DNA of 64,000 bases from Liolophura sinensis (Eukaryota; Mollusca; Polyplacophora; Chitonida; Chitonidae), in assembly GCF_032854445.1 (NCBI RefSeq), contig NW_027017955.1:248001-312000 (forward strand), written 5' to 3'. Every line of letters starts with the position of its first letter. Position 1 is the first letter of the stretch. Below the pieces are notes generated by a model that searched no databases, had not been told where the DNA came from, and saw nothing but the letters and a program-made list of their open reading frames with translations. This document shows positions 29,423-41,981 of this stretch, piece after piece. A program made the position numbers and the translations under genes.

Positions 29423-32400
29423 TCACAGCTTTCCTGCCATACCAATGGTAGAGAGAAAATCAAAAATAGTATCACTTTCTACAGAATTGAAAAGTTCTGA
29501 AAGAGAGCTCACGTGATAAAAGGAATCTCGTACAGGAGCAAAGTCGCCACAGTCAAGCAATATGTGCTTGACTGTGAACCGTTGATCACAAGCAAAGCAA
29601 TGAGGAGCATCTTCTCCTTTCAACAAATACCCATGCGTAGCACGTGTGTGACCGATACGACACCTCCTCAAAATGCAAGAGCGGAGACGATGCCGTGAAA
29701 GGGAAGGCGCTGGACCAACAAACTGACGAATATCATGCAGTTTGTTGGTTGTCTGGTCATCCCATTGAGCCTGAAACAAGCGCTTGATATAGGAGCAAAT
29801 AAGTGAACGCAAGTCCGAATATGGAACGTCAGTTTGGGTAGTAACGGAATGCAAAGCCGCCTTCGCGGCTTCATCTGCAGCAGTATTTCCAGGGATATCC
29901 ATATGCCCTGGCACCCAACAAAAGACAATGATAAAGTCTTCATTAAGTCGTTTAAACATCTCCCTGATAGACGGAATGTCTGGATGTACAGGCGAACTAA
30001 CCCAAATTGCCTGGAGGCAGCAAAGGGAGTCAGAGCAGATGAGAACTCTGCTACCTCCTAGCTTTGGAATGGACCGAAGTGCGCACAAAATTGCCTTGGT
30101 TTCTGCAGTAAATACAGAACAGGAATTTGGAAACCGAGTTGAAATGGTTCTAGGCCCAAGGACAGCGGCAGAAGCCACGCCATCATCATTCTTGGAACCG
30201 TCAGTGAATATGCGGTGATAAAATGGATACTTTGAACACATATTACTAAACTCCTGCTGGTATACTAAAGGGTTGGTGGAAGAATTCTTCAGGGAGGAGA
30301 GCGAGGTATCAACCTGAGGCTCAGGACATAACCACGGTGGATCTTCCTGGATGCGTATGGGGGTGATAGTATCCAGCCCAAGTCCAGCTGCTTGCACGTG
30401 TTCCTGAATGCGGACACCCAGTGGAGGAAAAATGGATGGCTTCTGAGCATATAAGTCTTCAAATTCCGGATGGAAGACACAATCAAAGGCCGGGTTGGAT
30501 GGATTGGCTCTAAGCTTGGTGATATACTGTAAGGATGGTTCAGTTCTTCGAAGCTCCGGGGGAGGCTCGTTTGCCTCAACATACAGACTCTCCACAGGAG
30601 AGGTACGGAAAGCACCTAAGCACAACCGTAGGGCCTGGTGATGTATAGTATTGAGTTTCTTCAACTGGGAGCGCGACGGACCTCCATAAACACTGCAGGC
30701 ATAGTCTAGCTTAGAACGAATCAGTGCTCGATAGAGCTGAAGTAGGGTTTCGTGATCCCCTCCCCATCGAGCACTAGAGACAACCTTCAAAATATTAAGC
30801 GCCTTTAGGCATCTGGCTCTAAGATAATTAATGTGAGATTTAAATGTAAGGTGGTTATCGAAGATCACCCCGAGGAATTTTGCCTCCGGCACAACCTTGA
30901 TGGGAGACCCATCTAAAAATACCTTGGGGTCTTCATGGGGGAAGTACTTCCGACAAAAGTGTACACAGTCTTCGACTTGGAGAACTTAAATCCGTTCTCC
31001 AGTGCCCAGGCATGGATTTTGTTAAGACAAATCTGCAGCTGTCTCTCAATGGTGTGCATACCTTTGCCTCGACAAGAGATACCAAGATCGTCCACAAAAA
31101 GGGACGCATTCATACTAGGAGATAAAACTCTGGCAAGGCTATTAATCTTACTGCTAAAGAGAGTAACTGATAAAATGCTGCCTTGAGGAACCCCCTGATC
31201 TTGTTCAAAGTAGTCAGATAGGGTAGCCCCAACCCGAACTTGGAAGTGACGATGGTCTAAGAATTTACGAATAAAGTCAGGAAGCCGACCTCTAAGTCCA
31301 AATCCATGCATATCTTTCAGAATGCCATATTTCCAAGTAGTGTCATATGCTTTTTCCAGATCAAAAAAGACAGATACGACATGGTCACGATTAACGATAC
31401 CGTTCTTAATAAAGCATTCTAGACGAACAAGGTGATCAACAGTACTGCGATTCCTTCGAAATCCACATTGAATGTCGCTTATCAACTCATTAGTCTCCAA
31501 AATCCACACCATGCGATCGTTAATCATCCTCTCCATAGTCTTGCATACACAACTGGTTAAGGAAATAGGACGATAGTTATTTGGATCGGTAGAATCCTTT
31601 CCGGGCTTTGGGATGGGGACAATAATAGCGTTTTGCCATGAGGCAGGAAAATTCCCGGAAATCCAAATGGTATTAAAAATTCCAAGAAGCACCCTCAAAC
31701 AAGGAAGATTCTGGAAGGTGTCGTAAAAGCTGATAGTGGATATCATCTGGCCCTGGAGTTGAATCATGGGCCTTGCTCAGGGATGCGGATAGTTCATGTA
31801 GAGAAAATGTAGCATTGTAGGATTCTTCATTTGAGGATGTAAAATCAAGATAACTTGCCTCGGTCCGTTCCTTGTCACGCTGGAACTGAGGCAAGTAATT
31901 ATCTGAAGACGAATGGTGCGCAAAAGAAGCGCCCAACCTATTGGCTATGTCAAGTTTTTCTGTCAAAGAATTATTCCCGTCTTTAAGATGATTGACAGTG
32001 ACATTGGATCCCTTGCCTTTGCAGTGGATCATATTCCAGACTTTTGACATAGGGGTACGATGATTAATCTTAGAAACATAACGTTTCCAAGAGTCACGTT
32101 TGGACTGTTTGATAGTCCTACAAGCTTTAGCTCCAGTACGCCTAACATCGTCTAAATTACCGGGAGATGGTCTACATCGGTACACGCGCTCAGCACGTTT
32201 CCTGAAACGCCTAGCTCGTTTACAGTCCTCCGTGAACCACGGTTTCTTAATACAGGGAACCGCACAAGATTTCGGGATACATTTGGAGGATACATTTGGA
32301 GGCTACATCGATTAGCTGATCCGAGAATAACTGGATAGGATCAACTGCATCAAGAAAAAGGTCGCTAGTAAGTGTTTCACCACACAGAACAGCAAAGCGG

Positions 32401-33105
32401 GGCCAGTCTGCTTAATCATAATTAAAGCGTGGAAGGGAGGAAGATACCGGCTCCTCAAGGGTAAGTATGGTGGGGAAGTGGTCGCTTCCGCACAGATCAT
32501 CATGGACGCTCCAGCTGAATTCCGATCTTAGCCCTGCATCAGCCAGAGCTAAATCAAGGATCGAATAAATGCCCTTTGCAGGATGAAGGTAAGTATGTGT
32601 GCCATCATTTAAGTCGCATAGAGAGTTATTAGATATAAAATCCTCCAATACAGAGCCCTTCTGGTTACGTTTAGAGTCACCCCAGAGAACACTATGGGCA
32701 TTAAAGTCACCCCAAAGAAGGCACGGTGTAGGTAATTGATCACATAGATTTTGCAGCTCTTGTTGGTGAAGAGTAGAAGAAGGTGGTATATAAATACAAC
32801 AGATTGTTAATACTATACCCAGTATGATACGCACTGCCACCGCCTGCAAATCGGTGTTCAGTGCCATTTTATTGTGTATTACACCCTGCCTAATCAAAAG
32901 AGAAGAACCCCCTGATGCCTTTTCCATTCGTAGACGTGACAACAGCGTGATGACATACATAACCTCGACATTGATAACTAGGATCAGTCAGAGTTTCCTG
33001 CAAGTTAAAAGCTATAGGACTGAGGTCTTGAGCTAACATCTGGAGCTCTGCGAGGTTATACCTCAATCCTCTACAGTTCCACTGTAAGATCTTTGTAGTA
33101 GCCAT
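29423..33105 (-). pseudogene. Family B ORF2, broken, unit 2
   Basis: Same frame order as unit 1: endonuclease start 33105, endonuclease remainder 32412-32960, linker 31673-32185, RT 30913-31767, RNase H 29423-30892. Every frameshift of unit 1 is shared. Distinguishing residues from unit 1 are Val in FDCVFHPEF and Thr in KNSSTNPL. Confidence 0.9.
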
Positions 33106-33114
33106 TATTAATAT

Positions 33115-33818
33115 TTATTTACTCTTTTTCTTTTTTCTGGACTTCTTATACATCGCTGCCCTACGCTCAGCAAAATCCTCCTGTGACAACGTTATCAACA
33201 TCCTCTGCTTTTTAGCCTTGTCAACTTTAGAGTCTCGTCGCAATGTGCGATAATACGACCCCACGGATGTTGAGACAGGTACCAAGACCTCATCCTTGCC
33301 ATTGGTATAGGCAGGCAAGTCTTCGGGTGCATCCATTTCCGAAAGAGATTCCTCCATATTGGATTCTCCACCAGTCCTAGACATATCAGATTGCTGAGAG
33401 CTTCCCTGAGGATCAAGGCAATGTGCTATATCTCTAGTGTCTAACTGTGACATTGTAGACGGGTCAGGACTGAACGTGCTACCCCATAAGGACGGGCTCT
33501 TACCAAGTGCACCTTTGGAGGGCATCACGCCACTGGATTGCGTCTCCTTAATGCAGGATGGCGTTGTATCCGAAATTTCTGACGATCAAGAGGTAAGGAG
33601 GAATTCGAGATTTGACTCATACCGACAACCCACTCCGGGCTATTTGATGTCTGAGATGCCTCGCAAAGGCTCTGGGGCCCACCTACTGCTGGCGATTCGC
33701 TTAACTTCCTTACCTTATTTGTAGCACTCTCCAGCTTCCTCGTTGTCAGCAGCAGAGTTATCCAAAGTCCCTTTATTTTGTTGACTGGAAGGAACAGACT
33801 CGGCAGAAACCCCAATTT
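33115..33818 (-). pseudogene. Family B ORF1 C-terminal part, unit 2
   Basis: Open frame 33115-33528 with the basic KKSRKKKKSK end; the same break upstream. CAGGACTGAA and CTACTGCTGG replace the unit 1 variants. Confidence 0.75.
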
Positions 33819-33830
33819 CCATATCATCCC

Positions 33831-34202
33831 GCAAAGGTTCTACACAGTCAACTCTATATATGATTTATTTGACAGCATCGCTGGCGATGTTGTCATCAAT
33901 TATTTGAAGGCCATTGGCCTTTATCATAAAATATAAATTTTAATTGTCATAAATATCTGTAGATAAACAGTTATATACATATAGATTTATACATGTGCTA
34001 TAACCCTGGTTTTCGAGTTTTAACTCTTATTTTTCTTTTATACGATTTTAAACATGTCTGTACTTTTTGTTTTACTTTTGATGTTCATATTATCATATCG
34101 AAAACCTTAACCGTCTCGCGTTTTCACCTTGCTCTCGCCACGATATGGCTGAAATATTGCCGATGTGGCGTTAAGCCATAATCATTCATTCATTCATTCA
34201 TT
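33831..34202 (+). mobile_element. 5'-truncated family A insertion in B ORF1, unit 2
   Basis: Same insertion as 10097-10464 with one more CATT repeat, and GTGCTATAACCC in place of GTACTATAACCC. Confidence 0.92.
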
Positions 34203-34849
34203 CCATATCATCCCCATGTCCCTGACTATAATTACCATCATCATCTCCTCGACCTTCACCCCCGTGGGGTTTCCGGGGTGATAAGAATAGGGCCTCAGCC
34301 CTCTAGGCAAGCTTGTCGTAAAAGTCGACTAACCTAGAGCTCTCCTGTGTGAGCCCGGTGAATATAATAGGCTCACATCTTCTCGGTTGTGTGAGAGGCA
34401 ACCGGGGAGCGACCTGTTTTCCGTGGGTTGCGACCCGTAATCTCCGAGGACGGGATCCTGGTGGCTGAGGGTGGGTTGGTCTTGCGAGATCCTCCGCTTT
34501 GGCCCTTACTTGGAGTGAAACGGGAGGTCGGATGGGCCCGGTCCGATCAATCGGCTTGGTCATGTCTTGCCTCTACGTGGTTCCAATTGCCTCAATAACA
34601 GCATATCGTTTGGCGAACAAATATTATTTCTGAAATATCGTTTGTAGGACTACGTTTTGAGGCGGTGGCTCATGGGTCAATCGAGTAGATTGAATTTAAC
34701 CTGTTGGTATAAATCAATCTGTTCGAGTATACCTCATATGGAATCCTTGGTGCCTTTCCTGCTGGGTATCCCCAGGTTCAGACATCGCCCTTGTTGGCAC
34801 TCCGTGGTGGGTGGGGAACATATGGGCTGAATTGTATATACATATTGCC

Positions 34850-36211
34850 ATGTCATCTATAAACCTTAATTCGAATGTTTTAAATCTAAATACCAGGTCT
34901 TCCTCTCAGCCGATTTCAAGCGCTGACAAAAAGAGGAAATTAGAGGTTTTGTCGGATTCGGCTGATAACGGACAGGACAGCTGGCCGGCCTTTATCGTTC
35001 TCTCAACAAAGAGTGAACAAAAGCCGGCCTCCAAAATTCATCCATTTGTACTGAAAAGGGCCCTGCAGGGTTCAGCAGGTACATTAAAAAACGTCAAGAA
35101 ATTACGATCCGGAGACATTCTTATTGAATGTTTCCGGAAACAACAGTCCATAAATTTATTAGCTTTAAACAAAATAAATGATATTCCTGTGTATACATCC
35201 CCCCATAACTCCCTGAACAGCTGTCAGGGAATTATACGTGACAGAGATCAGGATATCATTGATCTATCAGAAGAAGAAATCTGCACTGAACTGAAGTCAC
35301 AAGGTGTTACCAGAGTGAAACGCTTCAATATGAAGAAATCTGGTAACATCATTAAACTAAATACATATCTTCTCACCTTCAACAGTAAATCTATTCCGTC
35401 ATATATTTACATTGGCCCGTATAGGGTTGGTGTGGACTTATATATACCTAACCCAACACGTTGTTTCAAGTGTCAAAAGTTTGGCCATGGCAAGGGCCAG
35501 TGTAAAAATAAACTGATTTGTTTCCGGTGCGGCAGCGAGGGTCATGATGGTTTCGACTGCAGCAGCACAGCAAAGTGCTGCAATTGTGGTGGAGATCACA
35601 TGGCCTCCTCTAGGGACTGCCCACTTTTTGTAAAAGAAAAACAAATAATCACAATAAAGACTAAAAACAATATATCATATCAGGAGGCCCGGAAATTGGT
35701 CTCCCCTCCTAACATTTCACTGCAGACTTCATTTGCCAATGCGGTCAAGCGAGTAGCATCTGTTGCTACTCAAACATCAATGACTTGGCCCATTGGAAAC
35801 CAGAAACCATGTCTTATTTCTGTTGAACCTACTGTTCGACCTGCTTTTAATACGTCCTCAACCCAGACTGCCTCAATACAACAGATCAAACCAGCCAATA
35901 ACACTGACCAACCCGATATTCCTAAACCTAGTCAACCTAAAAACAAAAATGTGTCCGAAAATAAACCTCAAAATAAAAACAATAAACCTAGTAAACCCAG
36001 TGGCCCAACAGAGCGTCCCTCTAAGGCCACTGGGGACCCTGTCCAAACTTATAATAAATTTGGACCGTTGGAGGACGTTGGTTTTTCAACATCAGATTCG
36101 GATGTGATGGATACATCACCCGCACCAGGGAGATCTAACAGCCGATCTCCCAGGATGGGTCGTCCACGGTCCAAACATAAAGAAAAATCTCCTATACGTC
36201 TCCCTCCGTAA
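34850..36211 (+). CDS. Family A ORF1 protein (gag-like), intact, unit 2
   Basis: From ATG at 34850 (MSSINLNSNV; an upstream in-frame ATG at 34811 would add 13 residues) to TAA at 36211, 453 residues. Numbering from the upstream ATG, three knuckles sit at C218-C221-H226-C231, C237-C240-H245-C250 and C256-C259-H263-C270. The second half is Pro/Asn/Lys-rich and ends in RSNSRSPRMGRPRSKHKEK, a basic tail. The class packages element RNA into cytoplasmic particles. The stop overlaps the ORF2 ATG (TAATG). The frame is whole, unlike unit 1. Confidence 0.9.
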   Translation: MSSINLNSNVLNLNTRSSSQPISSADKKRKLEVLSDSADNGQDSWPAFIVLSTKSEQKPASKIHPFVLKRALQGSAGTLKNVKKLRSGDILIECFRKQQSINLLALNKINDIPVYTSPHNSLNSCQGIIRDRDQDIIDLSEEEICTELKSQGVTRVKRFNMKKSGNIIKLNTYLLTFNSKSIPSYIYIGPYRVGVDLYIPNPTRCFKCQKFGHGKGQCKNKLICFRCGSEGHDGFDCSSTAKCCNCGGDHMASSRDCPLFVKEKQIITIKTKNNISYQEARKLVSPPNISLQTSFANAVKRVASVATQTSMTWPIGNQKPCLISVEPTVRPAFNTSSTQTASIQQIKPANNTDQPDIPKPSQPKNKNVSENKPQNKNNKPSKPSGPTERPSKATGDPVQTYNKFGPLEDVGFSTSDSDVMDTSPAPGRSNSRSPRMGRPRSKHKEKSPIRLPP

Positions 36212-36588
36212 TGGCGATATACGACAAAATTATACAGTGGAATTGTCGAGGCCTTAAGGTCAATTTTATTGAAATAACACAGCTTGTTCAATCATTAAAT
36301 CCTATAGCCCTGTGTCTTCAGGAAACTCATTTGAAAACATCTGACAAAGATAAAATAACTCTTAAAAATTACTCATTATACAGTACGTACTCTAATGAAG
36401 AAGATCGAGCTGCAGGCGGCACCTCTATCTTCGTCAATAACAATGTTATTCACAGCCCTGTTGCTCTGGATACAGAGCTTCAGGCTGTGGCCGTTCGTGT
36501 TTCATTATGTGAAACAATCACATTATGTTCAGTGTATATTCCCCCGAACATTTCTTTGTCAGCTTTGCAGTTACATAATTTAAAAGAA
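36211..36588 (+). pseudogene. Family A ORF2 N-terminal endonuclease fragment, unit 2
   Basis: 126 codons: QWNCRGL, LQETH, then YIPPNISLS. It is cut before GDFN and SDH, so it is catalytically dead. The frame ends at 36591, inside the inverted tail. Confidence 0.9.
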
Positions 36589-38583
36589 TGAATGAATGAA
36601 TGATTATGGCTTAACGCCACATCGGCAATATTTCAGCCATACCGTGGCGAGAACAAGGTGAAAGCAAGAGACAATTAGGGTTTTCGATATGACAATATGA
36701 ACACCAAAAGTAAAACAAAAAGTACAGACGTGATTAAAATCGAATAAAAGAAAAATAAGATTTAAAACTCGAAAACCAGGGTTAGAGTACATGTATAAAT
36801 ATATATAACTGTTTATCTATAGATATCCATGACAATTAAAATTTATATTTTATGATATAGGCCAATGGCCTTCAAACAATTTATGACAACATCGCCAGCG
36901 ATGCTGTCAAACAAATCATATATAGAGTGGACTGTGTAGAATCTCTGCCGAACATGGGCAAAGTCTACACAGTCAACCAGAATATGTTTGATGCCATATT
37001 GAGCATCACATCCAACACACTCGGGAGCACTGCTCCCATCCAAGATGAAATTGTGTGTCAGATGAGAATGTCCAATACGGCATCTGGTTAAAACGACTTG
37101 GTCTCTACGAGACATATCAAATGTATATGAATTATAGCCAATGACCGGATGAATGGCATGCAGTTTATTATGGACCTGCAAGTTCCATTCACCCTGCCAA
37201 AGGCCACGAATATATTTAAGAATATTGGACTTCATGTCAGTATAAGGGATTTTTATCTTAGATATGGGTTTATTTAGGGCAGCTTTCGCCTCCCTGTCTG
37301 CGACTGTGTTTCCATGGATACCAATATGACTTGGTATCCAGCAGAATATAATATCTTTACCTCTTCTAATTAACTTCCTATGTATAGCTAAAATTTGAAG
37401 GATCAAGGGATTTTTAAATTTATTATTCTGTATTGCCAATAGGCAAGACAACGAGTCAGTGCATATCATTGCCCTCTGGGCACACCCAGAAGAAACATAT
37501 GATAAGGCCAGGAGTATACCTCTGGCCTCGGCAGAGAATATTGAAGAAGAGGATGGAAGACGAAAGGAAGAGACTCGCTGCTCCATGACAGCCGCAGTCG
37601 CAACCCTGTCCCCATCCTTCAACCCGTCAGTATATATAAATTTATAATCCATATAATTAGCTTTAATTTCAGCAAAACCTTGCTGAATTATAAGAGAATT
37701 TATATTCGATTTATTATATTTACGTAGATCAAATATTAGTTTAGGTTGTGGGAGAAGCCATGGAGGAGACTCCGGAAAAGACACCGGAGCTATATCCTCC
37801 AGCTTGATGTTAGCTCCCACAATATGGTCCCGTATACGAAGACCGAACGAAGGGATCTTGTTAGGACATTTAGTATATTTGTCTACATACAATGGATTGA
37901 AAACACAGTCGTAGGCAGGGTTTGTTGGATGTGGTTTAAGCTTTGTAGCATATTGAAGGCTAAGTTTTATACGTCGGTTATATAAAGAAGGCTCATTTGC
38001 CTCCACGTATAAACGTTCTACTGGTGAGGTTCTAAAAGCACCAAGGCTGAGCCTCAAACCTTGGTGATGAACAGGATCCAACATTTTAATGTACGAATTC
38101 CTAGCGGAACCGTAAATGATGGATCCATAGTCCAATTTAGACCTCACCAGAGAACGATATAAATTAAGTAAAACTGATCGGTCAGCACCCCAATCGGTGC
38201 TAGACACGACCTTAATTATATCGAGAGCCTTTGTACATTTAGCTTTAAGCATTTTTATATGAGGTGTAATTGATATTCGATTTTTTGTCAAAAATAAAAC
38301 CCCTAAAAATTTATTTTCTCCAACAATTTTCACTGGTTTACCAAAAAAATTAAGTTCAGGGTCTAGAGGGAATTTCCGTTGATTACAAAAATGCATACCG
38401 ACGGTTTTAGATGCGGAAAATCTAAAACTATTGGCAACTGCCCATTTCTCGATCTTATTGAGACAAAGCTGCAGCTGCCGCTCGATGTTATTCATATTTT
38501 AAGCACGGTAGCATATCAGGAAATCATCTACATATAAAAAAAACCTCTGTGCCAGATGTCAATGTTATAGCCAAACTAAACTA
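36589..38583 (-). mobile_element. Minus-strand family A 3' half, unit 2
   Basis: (GAAT)n tail, 3' UTR, RNase H and RT end without SINE or TTAA insertion. From about 38,170 to its right edge it is nearly identical to the unit 1 copy (from about 22,170); left of that it is a different A subtype, closest to the fragment at 24144-25049. Confidence 0.88.
36843..38495 (-). CDS. Family A RT end + RNase H frame, partial ORF2, unit 2
   Basis: 550 codons uninterrupted. Post-palm motif KFLGVLFLTKNRIS at about 63-76, RNase H residues D290 (YTDGLK), E323 (SAEARG), D347 (CTDSL) and D400 (NTVADREAK), and a C-terminal knuckle CVGCDAQYGIKHILVDC. Upstream in the same frame are YVDDFLICYRA and a TAA, so it is the separated 3' half of an ORF2 and not a gene with its own start. 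Tc1 cuts it at 38584. Confidence 0.85.
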   Translation of the reverse strand: MNNIERQLQLCLNKIEKWAVANSFRFSASKTVGMHFCNQRKFPLDPELNFFGKPVKIVGENKFLGVLFLTKNRISITPHIKMLKAKCTKALDIIKVVSSTDWGADRSVLLNLYRSLVRSKLDYGSIIYGSARNSYIKMLDPVHHQGLRLSLGAFRTSPVERLYVEANEPSLYNRRIKLSLQYATKLKPHPTNPAYDCVFNPLYVDKYTKCPNKIPSFGLRIRDHIVGANIKLEDIAPVSFPESPPWLLPQPKLIFDLRKYNKSNINSLIIQQGFAEIKANYMDYKFIYTDGLKDGDRVATAAVMEQRVSSFRLPSSSSIFSAEARGILLALSYVSSGCAQRAMICTDSLSCLLAIQNNKFKNPLILQILAIHRKLIRRGKDIIFCWIPSHIGIHGNTVADREAKAALNKPISKIKIPYTDMKSNILKYIRGLWQGEWNLQVHNKLHAIHPVIGYNSYTFDMSRRDQVVLTRCRIGHSHLTHNFILDGSSAPECVGCDAQYGIKHILVDCVDFAHVRQRFYTVHSIYDLFDSIAGDVVINCLKAIGLYHKI

Positions 38584-39140
38584 CCAGGCAAAAGAAAGGT
38601 GTCACCGTATTTTTTTTCATAAAAAAAAAGTAAAAGCGCGGTTCAGGGTTTGATTCTAAGCAGGACTTAGTGTATGAATGCATAGTTTCCTCTACCAGAA
38701 CGCATCGTCACCAACGCAGCAACTGGAATTGTGAAATTGCGACCACATGCAAAACGTCCTTTTGAGGCATGGCTCGTGATGCACGTGCGGTAATGTTGCA
38801 TAAATACTCTTGCTCGAAAGAGAAGACATTCAGTGACCGAAAAAACACCAACAGTATGCCAAGACTTACGCAAGCGCAACGAGACCAGGCCATCGGTATG
38901 TCCACCATGGCAGTCTCGCAACGTCACATTGCAAGAACGTTCAACTGCAGCCAAACCACCATCAGGAGGTTGTTGATACGCTATCAGCAGACAGGCCAGA
39001 CCCAAGACAGACCAAGATCGGGAAGACCGAGGCTGAAGATCGCTACATCCGGCAGATCCACCTCCGAAACGTCAACAGCGGCGACGGCACTAGGCCATGT
39101 CATCAGCCCCAGAACAACACTGTGTCGTCTTCGTTCAACT
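38584..39140 (+). pseudogene. Tc1-like 5' part with transposase N-terminus, unit 2
   Basis: Same insertion as in unit 1. The transposase frame starts at 38856, with Arg where unit 1 has a stop. A 17-bp deletion relative to unit 1 restores one open frame to the end (frame 38769-39188) but removes the DRYIR...RNRF stretch. Confidence 0.85.
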
Positions 39141-39929
39141 CCCCCGTGGGGTTTCCGGGGTGATAAAAATAGGACGTCAGTCCTCTAGGCAAGCTTGTCG
39201 TAAAAGTCGACTAACCTAGAGCTCTCCTGTGTGAGCCCGGTGAATATAATAGGCTCACATCTTCCCGGTTGTGTGAGAGGCAACTGGGGAGCGACCTGTT
39301 TGCCTTGGGTTGCGACCCGTGATCAACGAGGACGGGATCCTGGTGGCTGAGGGCGTGTTGGTCTTGCGAGATCCTCACGCCCAACACGTCACTTTGGGCC
39401 TTACTTGGGGAGAGACGGGAGGTCGGATGGGCCCGATCCGATCAATCGGCTTGGTCACGCCTTTCCTCTGCGTGGCCCCAAAATTTCTCCATAACACCAC
39501 TCAGTAAAGAATAAATGTTATTTCTGAAATTTTGTTTGCGGTACTACGTTTTCAGGCGGTGGCTCATGGACCAATCGAGTAGTATGTGTCTGATGTGTGA
39601 CCTTATTAGCCTAATGGGGTTTGCTTATGGACGTGGAGTCCTTGGTGCGTTTCCTGGTGGGTAACCCCAGGTTCAGGCATCGCCCTTGTTGGCACTCCGT
39701 GGGTGGGGTGGGGAACACGTGGGGTGAATTCGTATTATATATTGATTATGTCTATCCTAACCCTTCCAAACCAAATGTATCTAACAAATAAAATAACCAG
39801 GTCTTCCTCTCATCCGACTTCGTCGAATGCTGACAAAAAGAGGGAGTTAGAGGTTTTGTCAGGCTGCCTTGATAATGCGCAGGATACATGGCCGCCTTTC
39901 ATCGTTCTCTCAACAAGGAGTGAACAGAA
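39141..39929 (+). mobile_element. Family A 5' end (A0), unit 2/3 boundary
   Basis: CCCCCGTGGGG at 39141, ATG at 39748, frame to 39936. It carries the unit 3/4 variants GAGGGAGTTAG (Glu for Lys) and CATCGTTCTC (Ile for Leu). Confidence 0.88.
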
Positions 39930-40118
39930 TGAATGAATGATTATGGCTTAACGCCACATCGGCAATATTTCAGCCATATCGTGGCGAGAACAAGGTCAAA
40001 AAGTGAGATGGTTAAGGTTTTCGATATAATAATATGAACACCAAAAGTAAAACAAAAAGTACAGACATGTTTAAAATAGTATGAAAGAAAAATAAGAGTT
40101 AAAACTCGAAAACCAGGG
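39930..40118 (-). mobile_element. Inverted family A 3' tail, unit 3
   Basis: As in unit 2, with AAAATAGTATG in place of AAAATCGTATG. Confidence 0.85.
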
Positions 40119-41024
40119 GTTGTGCCCAGAGGGCAATGATATGCACTGACTCGTTGTCTTGCTTATTGGCAATACAGAACAATAAATTTAAAAATCCCTT
40201 GATCCTTCAAATTTTAGCTATACAGGAATTAATTAGGAAGCTAATTAGAAGAGGTAAAGATATTATATTCTGCTGGATACCAAGTCATATTGGTATCCAT
40301 GGAAACACAGTCGCAGACAGGGAGGCGAAAGCTGCCCTAAATAAACCCATATCTAAGATAAAAATCCCTTATACTGACATGAAGTCCAATATTCTTAAAT
40401 ATATTCGTGGCCTTTGGCAGGGTGAATGGAACTTGCAGGTCCATAATAAACTGCATGTTATTCATCCGGTCATTGGCTATAATTCATATACACTTGATAT
40501 GTCTCGTAGAGACCAAGTCGTTTTAACCAGATGCCATATTGGGCATTCTCGTCTAACGCACAATTTCATACTAGATGGGAGCAGTGCTCCCGAGTGTGTT
40601 GGATGTGATGCTCAATATGGCATCAAACATATCTTGGTTGACTGTGTCGACTTTGCCCATGTTGGGCAAAGATTCTACACAGTCAACTCTATATATGATT
40701 TATTTGACAGCATCGCTGGCGATGTTGTCATAAATTATTTGAAGGCCCTTGGCCTATATCATAAAATATAAAATTTAATTGTCACAAATATCTATAGATA
40801 AACAGTTATATACATATAGATTGATTTACACATATACTATAACCCTGGTTTTCGAGTTTTAACTCTTATTTTTCTTTTATACGATTTTTAACAGGTCTAC
40901 TTTTTGTTTTACTTTTGATGTTTATATTATCATATCGAAAACCTTAACCGTCTCGCGTTTTCACCTTGTTCTCGCCACGATATGGCTGAAATATTGCCAA
41001 TGTGGGGTTACGCCATATTCATTC
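40119..41024 (+). pseudogene. Family A RNase H fragment plus 3' UTR, unit 3
   Basis: The frame runs to 40771, two codons longer than in units 1 and 2 because ATCATAAAATA replaces ATCATTAAATA. It has RCHIGHSR where units 1 and 2 have RCRIGHSR. Confidence 0.87.
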
Positions 41025-41412
41025 TAGGTCAGTCGCCTTTCACGACAAGATTATCTGCAGAGTCTATCGGAGCTGGGGCTTAACATATTTCCACTACACA
41101 CTGCAAGTAGCTTGGGCCGTGGAAGGCCTAGTCGTGGAAGCAAATGAAAACTGCGGGCCTGTATTCCAACAAATCCGACCAGGGTGTGGGGACCACCAGG
41201 TCCTGAGGAAGGATCTACTTTCCCTATCCCCCTGCGTGCGGTCCAAATAAATGCATTTATTGCGTCAGGTAGAAACCTCAATCCACCAAATCCAGGTCTA
41301 ACCTGACGCGTTTGACCATAGCAATGGAGATGAACCACGCGAGGTGCATACGGCACGCTCTTTCGTGACCCACCACTTCTGCTAGGTCACGTGACCACAA
41401 GTTACTGCCCCT
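41025..41412. other. Unassigned segment, unit 3
   Basis: Equivalent of 1316-1703, with GCGGTCCAAATAA and GTCAGGTAGAA. No coding or structural signal recognised. Confidence 0.5.
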
Positions 41413-41981
41413 CCCCCCGTGGGATCTCCGGGGTCATAAGAGTAGGACCCCAGTTCTCTAGGCAAGACTGTCGTACGAGGCGACTAGCTTAGAGTGTGGT
41501 TCTGGTGAATAGAATAATTTCACAGCCTCCCTGGGCTTGTCGTACAAAGTGAATAAAAGGGTCAACCTGTTTGCCGTGGGTTGCGACCCGTGATAGGGGA
41601 GGACGGGATTCTGGTGCCTGAGGGCGGGTTGGCCTTGCGAGATCCTCACGTATAACAGTCTACTTCGGTCCTTACTTCTGCAAAGACGGCCGGTCGGAGG
41701 GCCCGTTCCGAGGTCACGCCAGTCCGGATGTCCGGGCATCAACCTTCATATATCTCGATTTCGTATAAATTGACTACTTTCCGTGTTGGACGTTTTTAGT
41801 GAGATGTTGGGATGTCTGGACGGTGGTTGCGGGGTCAATCGACTTGGCCGTTTATAGTTTATTAGCCTGGCGGAGTATGAGCGAAGAATCCACCTTACCG
41901 AGGATGGCGTAGAACTCTCTGCTGCTTACCCGCAGGAGGCGTTCCATCGTATATGTAATGGCACTCCGTTGCTGGTTAAGG
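41413..41981 (+). mobile_element. Family C 5' UTR fragment, unit 3
   Basis: Same start, hairpin blocks and junction as in unit 2. Confidence 0.75.

Larger units (their letters stand above)
29263..34258 (-). mobile_element. Family B 3' two thirds, unit 2
   Basis: Tail at 29263 and ORF2 to 33105. ORF1 C-terminal part runs to about 33,818 and resumes for a few bases at 34,215-34,245. The ORF1 N-terminal half with zinc knuckles and the B 5' region are missing here, because the 5' half of A joins directly to an inverted A copy further right. Confidence 0.85.
34259..36588 (+). mobile_element. Family A 5' half (5' UTR, ORF1, start of endonuclease), unit 2
   Basis: Same insertion as the full-length A of unit 1, with the left target site TCCTCGACCTTCA just before 34259. 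It stops after TTTAAAAGAA at 36588, where an inverted A (GAAT)n tail begins; in unit 1 the sequence continues CAATTACCC. Confidence 0.92.
23735..39709. repeat. Composite array unit 2 (15,975 bp)
   Basis: Corresponding landmarks are spaced exactly 15,975 bp from unit 3 throughout, so there is no net indel between the two. The first about 1.5 kb carries the same base variants as unit 1, whereas from about 26.0 kb onward it carries the variants of units 3 and 4. The leading GGGTG run before the unit has one more 5-bp repeat than the run before units 3 and 4. Confidence 0.95.
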